Origin: Sporocytophaga sp.
Lineage (GTDB): Bacteria; Bacteroidota; Bacteroidia; Cytophagales; Cytophagaceae
Assembly (NCBI RefSeq): GCF_017745095.1
Contig: NZ_JAGHZZ010000002.1
Span: forward strand, 1 to 64,000
Reading direction: 5' to 3'
DNA: 64,000 nt
A model generated the notes under the pieces. The model had not been told where the DNA came from. It searched no databases and was given only the letters and a program-made list of their open reading frames with translations. Each line of letters starts with the position of its first letter. Within the stretch, counting starts at the first letter, position 1. Made by a program: the position numbers and the translations under genes. This document shows positions 35,436 through 45,400 of this stretch, piece after piece.

Positions 35436-36785
35436 TTAACTCACAGCCTTACGGACATGTGATTGTTCTTTATATTTAAGTCCCACAAAAATAAATATAA
35501 CAGCTGTAATCAACATAAGTCCGGAAAAAAACCAGAAGTATGCAGGACCAGCTAACTTTGAAGTTTTATCAGGATTCTGAATAAACCAATTTATTAAAGC
35601 TGTAAACAAACTTCCCAGAGAAACCGAAAGTAGGAAAAAACCCATGATAAGTGATTTCATATCATTTGGAGCTTGAGTATATGAAAACTCCAACCCAGTT
35701 CCATAAATCATTACTTCTGATATAGTAAGGATCAAATATGCAAAACACTGCCATAAAATCGAAATATCTTTTCCTGCATAAAGGCTTGTTTCCATATACG
35801 CAACAATGGCGAATGAAGAAGCACACACAAACATGCCTATCGTAATTTTTCTTAATGAAGTTAAATTCATAAACCTCCCAAGAAAAGGATATACAACCAA
35901 ATCAAATAAAGGCACCAAGATTAATACAAAAATCGGATTTAAAGCCTGAACCTGATCAGGAAGAATTTCAATTTTATATCCAAATAATTCAAATGATTTA
36001 ATCATATGTGGATTCATAGCTTGAATCACCCATGAAGAACCTGTCTGCTCATATAATGACCAGAAGACTGCAATAAAAAGATATATCACAACAAGTCCTC
36101 CCAGTGCCTTCATCCCTTCTTTACTAAGTATCTCTTCTTTATATTTTTTCCAACCAACAGGAGGTATAACTGCATATTTTGATCTACCTAACCAAAATAT
36201 CACAGTAGCTAAAAGCATTAAAGCTCCAGGAACGCCAAAGGCTACGGAAGGACCAAATCTTCTCAGAAGGATGGGTGTAAAAATGGTTGAAACAAAAGCA
36301 CCCATATTTACTGATAAATAAAAATAGTTAAATATTTTAGGTAATAAGTCTTTATTCTCCTCTGTAAACTGATCTCCTACATTCGCAGATACACATGGCT
36401 TAATACCTCCTGAACCAATTGCTATCATTGTTAATCCGAAAGAAAGTCCAAGTCTGGTTTCATCCAGAGACAGTGCCAAGTGGCCTAAGCAGTATATTAT
36501 AGAAAGAGAGATAATGGTTTTGTATTTTCCCCATAAAATATCAGAAAGTAAAGCTCCTAGAATTGGGAAAAAATAGTTAGCACTCACAAACATGTGATAC
36601 CAAAATTTACTTTCCTCTCCAGACATCACATCAAGGTTTCCTGTACTATCCATTAAGTATTTGGTCATGAAAACAGTAAGAATAGTTTTCATCCCGTAAT
36701 AACTAAATCTCTCAGCCAGCTCATTACCTATAATATATGGTATACTCTCTGGCATTCCTTTCCTTCTAACTTCTCTACTGCTCAT
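35436..36785 (-). CDS. proton-dependent oligopeptide transporter (POT/PTR family)
   Basis: A 449-residue polytopic MFS transporter with about 12 membrane helices that imports di- and tripeptides with protons. The ELAERFSYYGMKTIL segment near residue 28 is the family ExxERFxYYG proton-coupling motif. The signature IAIGSGGIKPCVSANVGDQF (about 142-161) and FNYFYLSVNMGAF are also present. Inner membrane. It stands alone between convergent and divergent neighbours. Confidence 0.94.
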   Translation of the reverse strand: MSSREVRRKGMPESIPYIIGNELAERFSYYGMKTILTVFMTKYLMDSTGNLDVMSGEESKFWYHMFVSANYFFPILGALLSDILWGKYKTIISLSIIYCLGHLALSLDETRLGLSFGLTMIAIGSGGIKPCVSANVGDQFTEENKDLLPKIFNYFYLSVNMGAFVSTIFTPILLRRFGPSVAFGVPGALMLLATVIFWLGRSKYAVIPPVGWKKYKEEILSKEGMKALGGLVVIYLFIAVFWSLYEQTGSSWVIQAMNPHMIKSFELFGYKIEILPDQVQALNPIFVLILVPLFDLVVYPFLGRFMNLTSLRKITIGMFVCASSFAIVAYMETSLYAGKDISILWQCFAYLILTISEVMIYGTGLEFSYTQAPNDMKSLIMGFFLLSVSLGSLFTALINWFIQNPDKTSKLAGPAYFWFFSGLMLITAVIFIFVGLKYKEQSHVRKAVS

Positions 36786-36974
36786 AAAAAATCGAATAGT
36801 TCAAAAACTAAATTTAATGTGTATGATTTCTTAATTGTATTTTATATTTAAAGATTTAAATATACAAACTTTAAAGAATTTAAAAATCACCCTTGTCGAG
36901 TCTCAAATATTAAGTTTATTCTCTTTTAACATTTGTTTATCCACCTTGTTTAATTTGCATAAAACAATATAACC

Positions 36975-37307
36975 ATGCACTTTATTATACATCTTTTAGT
37001 AGATGCTTTTGCTGTTTGGCTGGTGTCTGCAATATTGCCAGGCGTATCAGTAAAAAGTTTTGGCACTGCATTATGGGTCGCCATACTTTTGGGACTTATC
37101 AATGCAACATTAGGTTGGCTTCTCAAATTTCTAGCATTTCCATTAAATTGGCTTACACTCGGTCTTGTTAACTTTATAATTAGCGTATTTATGATTATGC
37201 TGGTAGACAAGCTTGTAAAAGGATTTGAGATCAAAAACTTCTGGTGGGCAGTTATATTTGCCATTCTGATCTCGGTTGTAAATAATATTGTATTCTGGAT
37301 CTTTTAA
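36975..37307 (+). CDS. phage-holin-4-like small membrane protein
   Basis: A 110-residue protein with four closely spaced membrane helices and motifs LPGVSVKSFGTALWVAILLGLINA and FPLNWLTLGLVNFIIS, typical of the widespread chromosomal 'phage holin family' (mycobacterial four-TM holin-like, PF04020 type). There is no phage context, so a housekeeping membrane role is more likely than lysis. It is convergent with the ferritin-like gene, with a shared hairpin between them. Confidence 0.82.
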   Translation: MHFIIHLLVDAFAVWLVSAILPGVSVKSFGTALWVAILLGLINATLGWLLKFLAFPLNWLTLGLVNFIISVFMIMLVDKLVKGFEIKNFWWAVIFAILISVVNNIVFWIF

Positions 37308-37337
37308 CTAAAGATCTGAATTAGGCAAGAAACAAAA

Positions 37338-37370
37338 ATGGCACTTTAAACAAGTGCCATAAATATTTCT
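37338..37370. terminator. terminator between convergent genes
   Basis: ATGGCACTT pairs with AAGTGCCAT around a 5-nt loop. The stop codon of the minus-strand ferritin-like gene lies in the loop region, and a T-run follows on the minus strand; AT-rich sequence follows on the + strand. Confidence 0.75.
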
Positions 37371-37825
37371 TCTGAGATCTTATCTAGCCTGTTGTCCTGA
37401 TCATATTCTTCATCCAGGCATTTCTGAAGAGTTTCACAATCACTTTTATAATCCAGAATTTTAGCACAAGTAAGAGCGCTTGAATATGAAGCAATCTCAA
37501 GATGTTCGATTTTTTGCAAAATCATGGTGAGATTTGCTGCATTATCTTCTTTCTTCTGCATTACCAAAGCACGCGCTTCTTCAAAAAGTTTTTCCATAGG
37601 TTCGGAAACTGAAGAAGCTACTTTTGATATTCCAAATCTTCTCATGATCTCAATACATCTGGAAAAATGCTTTTGGGTATAATACAAATGCTCCTTTATG
37701 GCTTCTCTTAATTCTTTATTAGTAGTATGTTTGAGAAGAACCGGTAATAACTGAGCCTGCTTTTTTTCCATTGCATATAGCTCAGTGAGACGAGTCAGGT
37801 AAACTTTATCCAATCCTTTTTCCAT
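37346..37825 (-). CDS. ferritin-like protein, DUF892/YciE type
   Basis: A 159-residue four-helix protein. LTELYAMEKKQAQLLPVLLKHTTNKELREAI and HLYYTQKHFSRCIEIMRRFG place Glu and His residues as in the DUF892 ferritin-like diiron proteins, and LEIASYSSALTCAKIL supplies the third helix. Such proteins are stress-linked; the reaction is not established. The ATG at 37825 (MEKGLDKVY) is chosen over a TTG 36 bases upstream. Confidence 0.8.
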   Translation of the reverse strand: MEKGLDKVYLTRLTELYAMEKKQAQLLPVLLKHTTNKELREAIKEHLYYTQKHFSRCIEIMRRFGISKVASSVSEPMEKLFEEARALVMQKKEDNAANLTMILQKIEHLEIASYSSALTCAKILDYKSDCETLQKCLDEEYDQDNRLDKISEEIFMALV

Positions 37826-38042
37826 GGCACCAATCCATTTCCGTTTATCTAGAATTAACAATTAAACCATTAAGAGAAGGTTTTTGTTATTTGTAAAATA
37901 TTCATGTTTTAATTAGCTTATTCAAATACCAACCAATAATCTACTGAGAATCACTTAAAGATAACAATCAGATCATCAGTAGTTATCAGGATTACAGCCC
38001 TATCAATTAAAAGAATAATCGTTAAAATCCGATTTTTAATTG

Positions 38043-38051
38043 TATCTTTAC
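38043..38051 (+). promoter_or_regulatory. promoter -7-like element for the DEAD-box operon
   Basis: TATCTTTAC resembles the Bacteroidetes TAnnTTTG element and ends 64 bases before the helicase ATG, giving an untranslated leader of roughly 55-60 bases. Confidence 0.4.
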
Positions 38052-38115
38052 AGTTATTCCAAATTTCTTTGGGGTATTTTGAATATTTCTTTCTTTTATT
38101 TTGTTTCAATTTTCA

Positions 38116-39891
38116 ATGACAAAAATCAAATTTGATTCGCTGCCTCTTTCAGAAGAGACACTCAAGGCATTAACAGAAATGGGCTTTGAAGAGGCATCAC
38201 CAATCCAATCGCTTGCTATTCCAGTCGTACTTCAGGGAAAAGACGTAATCGGGCAGGCGCAAACGGGGACAGGGAAAACAGCAGCCTTCGGCATACCGGC
38301 CGTAGAACTATGCGACCCTGCAATTAAGTCTCCCCAGACAATCGTCCTATGTCCTACACGTGAACTTGCCGTACAGGTTAGCAATGAGTTAAAGAAAATT
38401 GCCAAGTTCAAGAAAGGTATTAACGTACTACCTATTTTCGGTGGAGAGTCTTTCGAAAGACAAGTTACTGCACTTAAAAGAGGCGTACAGATTGTAGTCG
38501 GAACTCCAGGTAGAGTGATCGACCACTTAACAAGAAAAACATTGTCGCTTCAAAATGTTAAGCAAGTAATTCTTGACGAAGCTGATGAAATGCTGAACAT
38601 GGGTTTTGTTGAAGATTTGGAAAGAATTTTATCTTCTATTCCAAAAGAAAGACAAACAATCCTGTTCTCTGCTACAATGGCAGAACCTATCATGAAACTG
38701 ACAAGAAAGTATCAGACTAATCCTGAACTTGTCAAAGTAGTAGGAAAAGAACTTACTGTTGATTCTATCGAGCAATTGTTCTACGACATTTCCGATAATC
38801 AAAAAGTTTTATTGCTTAAGCACCTTGTAGAAATCCACCAGGTGAAACTTGCTCTTGTCTTCTGCAATACTAAGAGAGCGGTTGATGAACTAGTTGAAGA
38901 AATGCAGAAACATGGCCTGAAAGCTGAAGGTCTTCACGGTGATCTAAGCCAGAATCAGCGTAACCATGTAATGGGCAAATTCAGAAATTATACATTAAAT
39001 CTACTTGTAGCGACAGACGTTGCAGCTAGAGGTATAGATGTAAATGGTGTTGATGCTGTATTTAACTATGACGTTCCTCTCGATAATGAATTTTATGTTC
39101 ATAGAATCGGAAGAACCGGTAGAGCTGGTAACACAGGAAAAGCCTTCACATTTGTATCCAATGGTAAAGACTTCTTAAGACTAAAAGACATTCAGAACTA
39201 CTGCAAAGTTAAAATAGCAAGAGGTCCGCTTCCTACGGGAGAAGAAATTCTGAAATTGAAAAAGCAGAATTTATTCGATCAGATCTCTTCCCTATTAACT
39301 CAAGGTGTTCCTGATTTTTACTCATCAGTAGCTGAAGAGTTTAATGGAACAGGTATTTCAAATGAAATGCTTTCTGCTGCTCTTGTGAGAATTGCTTTAG
39401 GAACTGTTGAAGAACTAAAAGACGATCGCAGAAGAGATGGTCGATCAGACAGAAACTCAAGAGGTGATAGAGATAGATCCGACAGAGGTTTCAGAGGTGA
39501 TAGAGATAGAGGACCAAGAGGTGATAGAGACAGAGGTTCTAGAGGGGACAGATTTGACAGAGGCTCTAGAGGGGATAGATTCGAAAGAGGTTCTAGAGGC
39601 GAAAGATCTGAAAGAGGTCCAAGAGAGGATAGAAACAATGGAGAGAAAATGGTTAGACTCTTCATCAACCTTGGAAAAAAAGACAGAATCAGTCCTGGTG
39701 ATATTGTAGGTGCATTTGCATCAAACTCATCTATTCAGGGAAAATCAATAGGAAGTATAGATATCTATGATAGCTATTCTTTTATTGAAGTTCCTGAAGC
39801 TAAAGTTGATGTTGTGATGAGCTCAATGGACAACAATAAAATCAAAGGCAAAACAGTTAGCCTTGAACTAGCAAGTAAAAGGAGAGCTTAA
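38116..39891 (+). CDS. DEAD-box ATP-dependent RNA helicase with RGD-repeat tail
   Basis: A 591-residue helicase of the DeaD/CsdA group that unwinds RNA during ribosome assembly and cold adaptation. Helicase motifs are intact: Q-motif, AQTGTGKT, PTRELA, DEAD in VILDEADEML, SAT, and HRIGRTGR. Residues about 440-515 are an Arg-Gly-Asp low-complexity repeat (units like RGDRDRG, RGDRFDRG), and the C-terminal about 75 residues form a DbpA-like RNA-binding domain (VRLFINLGKKDRISPGDIVGA). The ATG at 38116 (MTKIKFDSLPLS) is preferred over a TTG 15 bases upstream. It heads an operon with rsmE, which starts three bases after its stop. Confidence 0.94.
   Translation: MTKIKFDSLPLSEETLKALTEMGFEEASPIQSLAIPVVLQGKDVIGQAQTGTGKTAAFGIPAVELCDPAIKSPQTIVLCPTRELAVQVSNELKKIAKFKKGINVLPIFGGESFERQVTALKRGVQIVVGTPGRVIDHLTRKTLSLQNVKQVILDEADEMLNMGFVEDLERILSSIPKERQTILFSATMAEPIMKLTRKYQTNPELVKVVGKELTVDSIEQLFYDISDNQKVLLLKHLVEIHQVKLALVFCNTKRAVDELVEEMQKHGLKAEGLHGDLSQNQRNHVMGKFRNYTLNLLVATDVAARGIDVNGVDAVFNYDVPLDNEFYVHRIGRTGRAGNTGKAFTFVSNGKDFLRLKDIQNYCKVKIARGPLPTGEEILKLKKQNLFDQISSLLTQGVPDFYSSVAEEFNGTGISNEMLSAALVRIALGTVEELKDDRRRDGRSDRNSRGDRDRSDRGFRGDRDRGPRGDRDRGSRGDRFDRGSRGDRFERGSRGERSERGPREDRNNGEKMVRLFINLGKKDRISPGDIVGAFASNSSIQGKSIGSIDIYDSYSFIEVPEAKVDVVMSSMDNNKIKGKTVSLELASKRRA
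39463..39630 (+). repeat. in-frame RGD/RGG-type coding repeat
   Basis: Tandem, slightly diverged units of about 18-27 bases such as AGAGGTGATAGAGATAGAGG encode alternating RGDRDRG / RGDRFDRG / RGERSERG. The length could vary between strains by slippage without changing the frame, since the units are multiples of three. Confidence 0.75.
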
Positions 39892-39894
39892 TCA

Positions 39895-40596
39895 ATGCAT
39901 TTATTTTATTTACCTGGATTTATTCCCGGAGAAATAAATGAATTACCGGAAGATGAGTCTAAACATGCTTTAAAAGTATTACGACTTTCTTCCGGTGATA
40001 AAATTGAAGTAACTGACGGAAAAGGCACATTATACCTTGCCGAGGTTAAAGATTCAGGAAATAAAGCATGCCGCTTTAAAATCCTTTCACAGACCACCAG
40101 CAAACCCAAAGATTTTTATATCCACATAGCAATTGCTCCCACCAAGAATGCTGATAGAATAGAATGGTTTGTAGAAAAATGTATAGAAATAGGCATTGAT
40201 GAGATAAGCTTTATTCAATGTTCCCGTTCTGAAAGAAAAAATATCAATCTGGATAGAATTGAAAAAATTGCGGTCAGTGCCATGAAGCAGTCACAGACAA
40301 CATCATTTCCAATATTGAATCCTTTGACTTCTATTAAATCCTTTGTTGAAAACTGCAAAGAAAACGATAAGTTCATAGGATACCTTTCTGAAGAACACAA
40401 AGAACTCCTTCAAAAAGCAGCACCGGCCAATTCAAGGTACTGCATTTTAATAGGACCTGAAGGCGATTTTACAAAAGATGAAGTCTCTCTTGCTTTTAAA
40501 AATAATTTTAAACCTGCATCTTTGGGAAACAGCAGGTTAAGAACAGAAACAGCAGGTATTGCAGCTTGTCACATTTTGAACATCATCAACAGCTAA
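39895..40596 (+). CDS. rsmE: 16S rRNA (uracil(1498)-N(3))-methyltransferase
   Basis: A 233-residue SPOUT-class methyltransferase that modifies U1498 of 16S rRNA. The N-terminal PUA-like domain has SKHALKVLRLSSGDKIEVTDGKG. The C-terminal trefoil knot has QCSRSERKNINLDRIEKIAVSAMKQS, IGPEGDFTKDE and LGNSRLRTETAGIAA, the SAM-binding signature. Length is normal. It is translationally adjacent to the helicase gene and 4 bases from DUF4159, forming a three-gene operon; the helicase and methyltransferase both act on rRNA. Confidence 0.95.
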   Translation: MHLFYLPGFIPGEINELPEDESKHALKVLRLSSGDKIEVTDGKGTLYLAEVKDSGNKACRFKILSQTTSKPKDFYIHIAIAPTKNADRIEWFVEKCIEIGIDEISFIQCSRSERKNINLDRIEKIAVSAMKQSQTTSFPILNPLTSIKSFVENCKENDKFIGYLSEEHKELLQKAAPANSRYCILIGPEGDFTKDEVSLAFKNNFKPASLGNSRLRTETAGIAACHILNIINS

Positions 40597-40600
40597 CACA

Positions 40601-41272
40601 ATGAAAAAGATATTTCGATTCTCACTTCTACTGCTTTCTTACATACTCATTTCCAATTTTACTTTTGCCCAGCAGCCATCATTTAAAATAGCAAAACTTA
40701 AGTATAACGGAGGTGGAGACTGGTATGCCAACAAAACGTCTCTACCCAACCTAATAAAATTTTGTAACCAGCAGTTAAGATTAAATCTATACCAGGAAGA
40801 AGATGTAGTCGAAGTAGGAAGCCCTGAGCTTTTCTCCTACCCTTTTGTACACATGACGGGGCACGGTAACGTAGTCTTTTCAAGACAGGAAGCTGAAAAC
40901 CTCAGAACTTATCTCACCGGAGGAGGTTTTCTTCACATAGATGACAATTATGGTATGGATAAATTTATTAGACTGGAAATGAAAAAAGTATTTCCGGAGC
41001 TGGATTTTGTGGAATTACCTTTTAATCACCCTATTTATCATCAGAAATTTGAATTCAATAATGGCCTGCCAAAAATCCATGAACATGATAACAAGCCTCC
41101 CAAAGGCTACGGTATAATTTTTGAAGGAAAACTTGTCTGCTTTTATACCTATGAAACAGATCTTGGCAATGGATGGGAAGACCAAACTATTTACAACGAT
41201 CCGGAAGAAAAAAGGCAAAAGGCACTTCAAATGGGGGCAAATATTATCTCATTTGCATTAACAACCTTTTAA
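40601..41272 (+). CDS. DUF4159 secreted protein
   Basis: A 223-residue protein with a signal peptide (cut after FTFAQQ). The body has KLKYNGGGDWYANKTSLPNL, VHMTGHGNVVFSRQEAENLRTYLTGGGFLHIDDNYG and ELPFNHPIYHQ, a pattern I associate with DUF4159, a glutamine-amidotransferase-like fold without the catalytic Cys. Periplasmic. The function is unknown. It is the last gene of the helicase-rsmE operon. Confidence 0.85.
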   Translation: MKKIFRFSLLLLSYILISNFTFAQQPSFKIAKLKYNGGGDWYANKTSLPNLIKFCNQQLRLNLYQEEDVVEVGSPELFSYPFVHMTGHGNVVFSRQEAENLRTYLTGGGFLHIDDNYGMDKFIRLEMKKVFPELDFVELPFNHPIYHQKFEFNNGLPKIHEHDNKPPKGYGIIFEGKLVCFYTYETDLGNGWEDQTIYNDPEEKRQKALQMGANIISFALTTF

Positions 41273-41432
41273 CTAATAAGTTAAATATACCCAAAACGAA
41301 TTCATCGCATAATTTAGGCAAACAATTATCCTTCTTTATAGAATTTTTGCTTAACTTGCGACGTATTCAATAATTCCCATTACACTCATGGGAGCTTATT
41401 AAATAATATTTACAAAACAATTCAATCCGATA

Positions 41433-42173
41433 ATGTATATAGTTCTCACATTCTTTATTATTCACTGGTATCTCTCTCTGTTTAGTCAGACATTCTTCCT
41501 GCACAGGTATAGTGCACATAAGATGTTTACCATGTCAGCTTTCTGGGAGAAATTCTTTTATTTTCTGACTTATCTCTCACAAGGTTCTTCATATCTGAAC
41601 CCAAGAGCATATGCAGTGTTACACCGTATGCACCATGCTTATAGTGATACCCCTAAAGATCCTCACTCTCCACATCATACCAAAAACCTTTTGACTATGA
41701 TGGTTAAAACTAAAGATACCTACAATGATGTCCTTAATCACAGAGGCGACATTGAAGAAAAATTCCAGAAAGACGTACCTACTTGGAACTTCATAGATAC
41801 TTTAGGTGACATGTGGGCATCTAGAATTGGCTGGGGAGTTGCTTATGCATTATTTTATATCTGGATTTCTCCCCCATGGTTTATGTTCCTTTTATTACCA
41901 ATCCACTTTTTGATGGGCCCTGTTCATGGTGCCATTGTAAACTGGAGTGGTCACAAATACGGTTACTCAAATTTTGACAACAACGATAAATCAAAAAACA
42001 GCCTTTTTATCGATTTCCTTCTTGGAGGCGAGTTATTTCAGAATAACCACCACAAGTATGCAGGAAGAGCGAATTTCGCAATGAAATGGTTTGAATTTGA
42101 CCCTACATATCCTGTTATTAGAATCTTGTCCTTCTGCAGAATAATAAGACTAACTAAAACAGCTTTGGCTTAA
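41433..42173 (+). CDS. acyl-CoA/acyl-lipid fatty acid desaturase
   Basis: A 246-residue membrane diiron desaturase. The three histidine boxes are HRYSAHK (about 25), HRMHHAYSD (about 66) and NNHHKYAG (about 206), and SGHKYGY lies before the last. Several membrane helices are interspersed. Likely a delta-9-type enzyme that introduces a double bond into membrane fatty acyl chains, adjusting fluidity. Shorter than eukaryotic stearoyl-CoA desaturases but normal for bacterial relatives. Monocistronic, with a terminator downstream. Confidence 0.92.
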   Translation: MYIVLTFFIIHWYLSLFSQTFFLHRYSAHKMFTMSAFWEKFFYFLTYLSQGSSYLNPRAYAVLHRMHHAYSDTPKDPHSPHHTKNLLTMMVKTKDTYNDVLNHRGDIEEKFQKDVPTWNFIDTLGDMWASRIGWGVAYALFYIWISPPWFMFLLLPIHFLMGPVHGAIVNWSGHKYGYSNFDNNDKSKNSLFIDFLLGGELFQNNHHKYAGRANFAMKWFEFDPTYPVIRILSFCRIIRLTKTALA

Positions 42174-42197
42174 CTTATCTTTTAAAAATTATAAAAT

Positions 42198-42236
42198 AAA
42201 AAACTCCCGGGGTAATAAACTTCGGGAGTTTTTTTA
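42198..42236 (+). terminator. rho-independent terminator after the desaturase
   Basis: AAAACTCCCG pairs with CGGGAGTTTT across a 13-nt loop, followed by TTTATTTT. Confidence 0.9.
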
Positions 42237-42298
42237 TTTTACATGCTTCCATTAACTAATTAATAACAAGATTTTTACCTCAAAATTTAACAATAGTA

Positions 42299-42312
42299 TA
42301 ATCTTAGCTAAA
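42299..42312 (+). promoter_or_regulatory. promoter-like motif upstream of smc
   Basis: TAATCTTAGCTAAA occurs here and again, identically, at 46596-46609 upstream of the E1/nitroreductase gene. It resembles a -7 element (TAnnTTxG). It lies 162 bases before the smc ATG; between them is an imperfect hairpin (AGAACGTTTTT at 42364-42374 with AAAAACGGTTCT at 42393-42404). Confidence 0.4.
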
Positions 42313-42474
42313 TAATCAAGCATATTTTGACTAAGAAAATATTCACTACTTATCCCCAGTCTAAGAACGTTTTTGTTGATAATCCTGTTGAGAAAAACGG
42401 TTCTCTGCACTACTATATATCCGTTAGTATCCTGTAATTTTAAACTTCCATAATTCCAAAAAAGGGGTTAATTC

Positions 42475-45400
42475 ATGCAGTTAAGCAAATTAGAGATTAA
42501 AGGATTCAAGAGTTTTGGTGATAAAGTAACCATCAATTTTGATGAAGGTATTACAGGTATTGTTGGGCCTAATGGCTGTGGAAAATCCAATGTTGTAGAT
42601 GCTATAAGATGGGTTTTGGGTGAACAAAAGACAAAGGCTCTCCGGTCCGAAAAAATGGAGAATGTGATCTTTAATGGTACCAAAACACGTAAGCCACTGC
42701 AAATGGCCGAAGTTTCCCTAACTTTTAATAATACAAAAAATCTCCTTCCTACTGAATATTCTCATGTTACAATCACCAGAAGATATTACAGATCCGGTGA
42801 AAGCGAATATTTGCTAAATGGTGTAACCTGCCGTCTTAAAGATATTACCAACCTTTTCCTTGATACAGGTATCGGTTCAGATAGCTATGCCATCATTGAG
42901 CTAAAAATGGTGGATGACATCCTTAATGACAAAGACAACTCCAGAAGAACATTATTTGAAGAAGCTGCTGGAATTTCCAAGTTTAAGGTTAGGAAAAAAC
43001 AAAGTCTTAAAAAACTTGAAGATACAGACAAAGATCTTGAGCGCGTAGAAGACCTACTTTTTGAGATCAATAAAAACCTGAAATCACTAGAAAAACAGGC
43101 CAAACAGACAGAAAAATACTTTCAGGTAAAAGAACAATATAAACAAGTTAGTATCGACCTAGCGAAGGTCACCATTCAGGGACAAAAAGAAGATTTCTTA
43201 TCAATTCAGAAACAGCTTGAGGAAGAAACAGACAAGAGAATAGGATACAATACTCAGATAGCAGAAAAAGAAGGTGGAGTTGAAAAAGAAAAAGCTGAGC
43301 TTGTAAACAGAGAAAAAACGCTTGCTTCCAGACAAAAAACGCTGAATGAACATGTTAATAAAATAAGAAATTACGAAAGTGATAAGAAGATAAAGCATGA
43401 AAGACTTTCTTTCCTGAACGATAAGAATAATAACCTTCGTGAACAAATAGAGCAGGATAAGAAGAGTAATGAGAGAGCCGAATTCAGCATTTCCAGTCTT
43501 CAGGCAGAAGCTGAAACTGCTGAAAAAATAATGGCGGAAATCGAGGTTAAAGTACAGGCATATAAAGAAGAATACGAAAACCAAAAGGCAAGTACAAGTC
43601 GCTTACAGGAAGAACTTTCGGTATTGAGCGGACAGCTAAGAAAAAAACAGGAAGAAGTATTTCATCTAAACAAAAACATTGAGATATATCAGATTCAGGC
43701 AAGTTCATTGAAGCAGGAGCTTGAGAAAACTACATCTGATTCATCAGCACACTCTGCCAGCCTTGCTGATTTTGAAGGAAAGGTTCAAGAGATTTCAGAG
43801 GAACTTGAATCCAAAAACCTGAAATTGGAGAAACTTGAAAATCAAGAAAAAACTCTTCAGGAAGAAATCGCCCAGCTTGAAAAGGAAATTGAAACGATAA
43901 AGGATCAAATCACTCAGATCAACAGGAAGCTCGATTCTAAACAGAACGAGTATAGTCTTACTAAATCTCTTGTTGATAATCTTGAAGGATTTCCTGAAGC
44001 AATAAAGTTCCTGAAGAAAAACTCTCATTGGGGAAAGGAAGCTCCTCTACTTTCTGATATTCTTACCTGTGAAGATCAATATAGAGTCTCTATAGAAAAT
44101 TACCTGGAGCCTTTCATGAACTACTATGTAGTTGAAAATGAAGCCCAGGCTGTGCAGGCTGTAAATCTCCTTAGTGATTCTGCAAAAGGAAGAGCCAATT
44201 TCTTTGTACTATCCACCTTTGAAAATTTCAACTCTACTCCTGCCAAGTCATTTGACCATTGCAAAGCGGCAAAGGACATTATAGAATTTGACCCGAAATA
44301 CAAACACCTGGTATCATTTATACTGGACAATGTATACATCATTACCAACAATCAGGAAGAACTTCCTAATGATAGTGATGCTATCTTCATTACTCAGAAT
44401 GGAAAACTCACCAAAAGAAAATTCAGTATTTCCGGAGGTTCTGTAGGTCTATTTGAAGGAAAAAGAATCGGACGGGCCAAAAACCTCGAAAAGCTTCAAC
44501 AGGAAATCAAAGACCTTTCTGCAGAATTGGATGAGTTAAAGCTAAGTCTAGAGAAAAAACAAAGAGAACTTTTCAAATTCAAGGAAAGCACTTTAAAAGT
44601 AAGTATAGAAGAGCTTAAAAAAGAAATCAACCTAACCAGTCAGAACTATATATCTGTAAAAACAAAGCTTGAGCAGTTTACAGAAATGATCAATAGCAAT
44701 GCTCTGAAAAGAGATGATATTATTGACAAATTAGAAAAACTCGAAGAGGATATACAGGACGCCAAACCAAGAGCAGAAGAAGAAAAATCTTTTCTTCGAG
44801 ACCTTGAAAGCAGACAACAAGAGCTGAATGAAGATCTGATTATCCAAAATGAACAACTCACCAATAAGAGTGCAATATTCAATCAGGAGAATATTATTTA
44901 CCATCAGCAAAAAAACAAGATTTCAAGCCTGCTCCAGGAAATTGAATACAAACAGGCTGCATATGACAATAGCAAACAAAGGATAGAAAAAAACCTTGAA
45001 GATGCTCAAAAAACAGAAGAAGAGATAAGTATCCTTCTGGAAAGAGCTGATGTCAGTGATGATGAGCTTGTTGAGTTTTACAAGGAAAAAGAAGCTATAG
45101 AACAAGGAGTTAATGAAGCTGAAAAAGAATATTACGGAGCAAGAGCATTCATTGACGAATTAGAAAAAGAATCCAGGGATTTAAGGAGATTGCGCGACAA
45201 CTGCGATGCCCTCCTTTTAGAACTTCAGACAAGATTAAACGATAATAAACTAAGCCTTAGCTCAATCAAAGAAAGATTATCTGTTGAATTCAACATAGAT
45301 ATAGATGAACTTCTTTCTCAGGATAGTAATGTTGACGCCAGTGAAGAAGAGCTAAAGCAAAAAGTAGTGCAAATAAAGAACTCTCTTGATAAAATGGGGC

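Noticed and set aside
36975-37307. Prophage remnant suggested by the holin-like protein
   Set aside because: The family is a common chromosomal four-helix membrane protein; no other phage gene is near.
39318-39709. Alternative-frame ORFs (Leu/Ser-rich and Glu/Val-rich) in the RGD region of the helicase
   Set aside because: They arise because the repetitive RGD-coding DNA keeps other frames open; the helicase frame carries the conserved domains on both sides.
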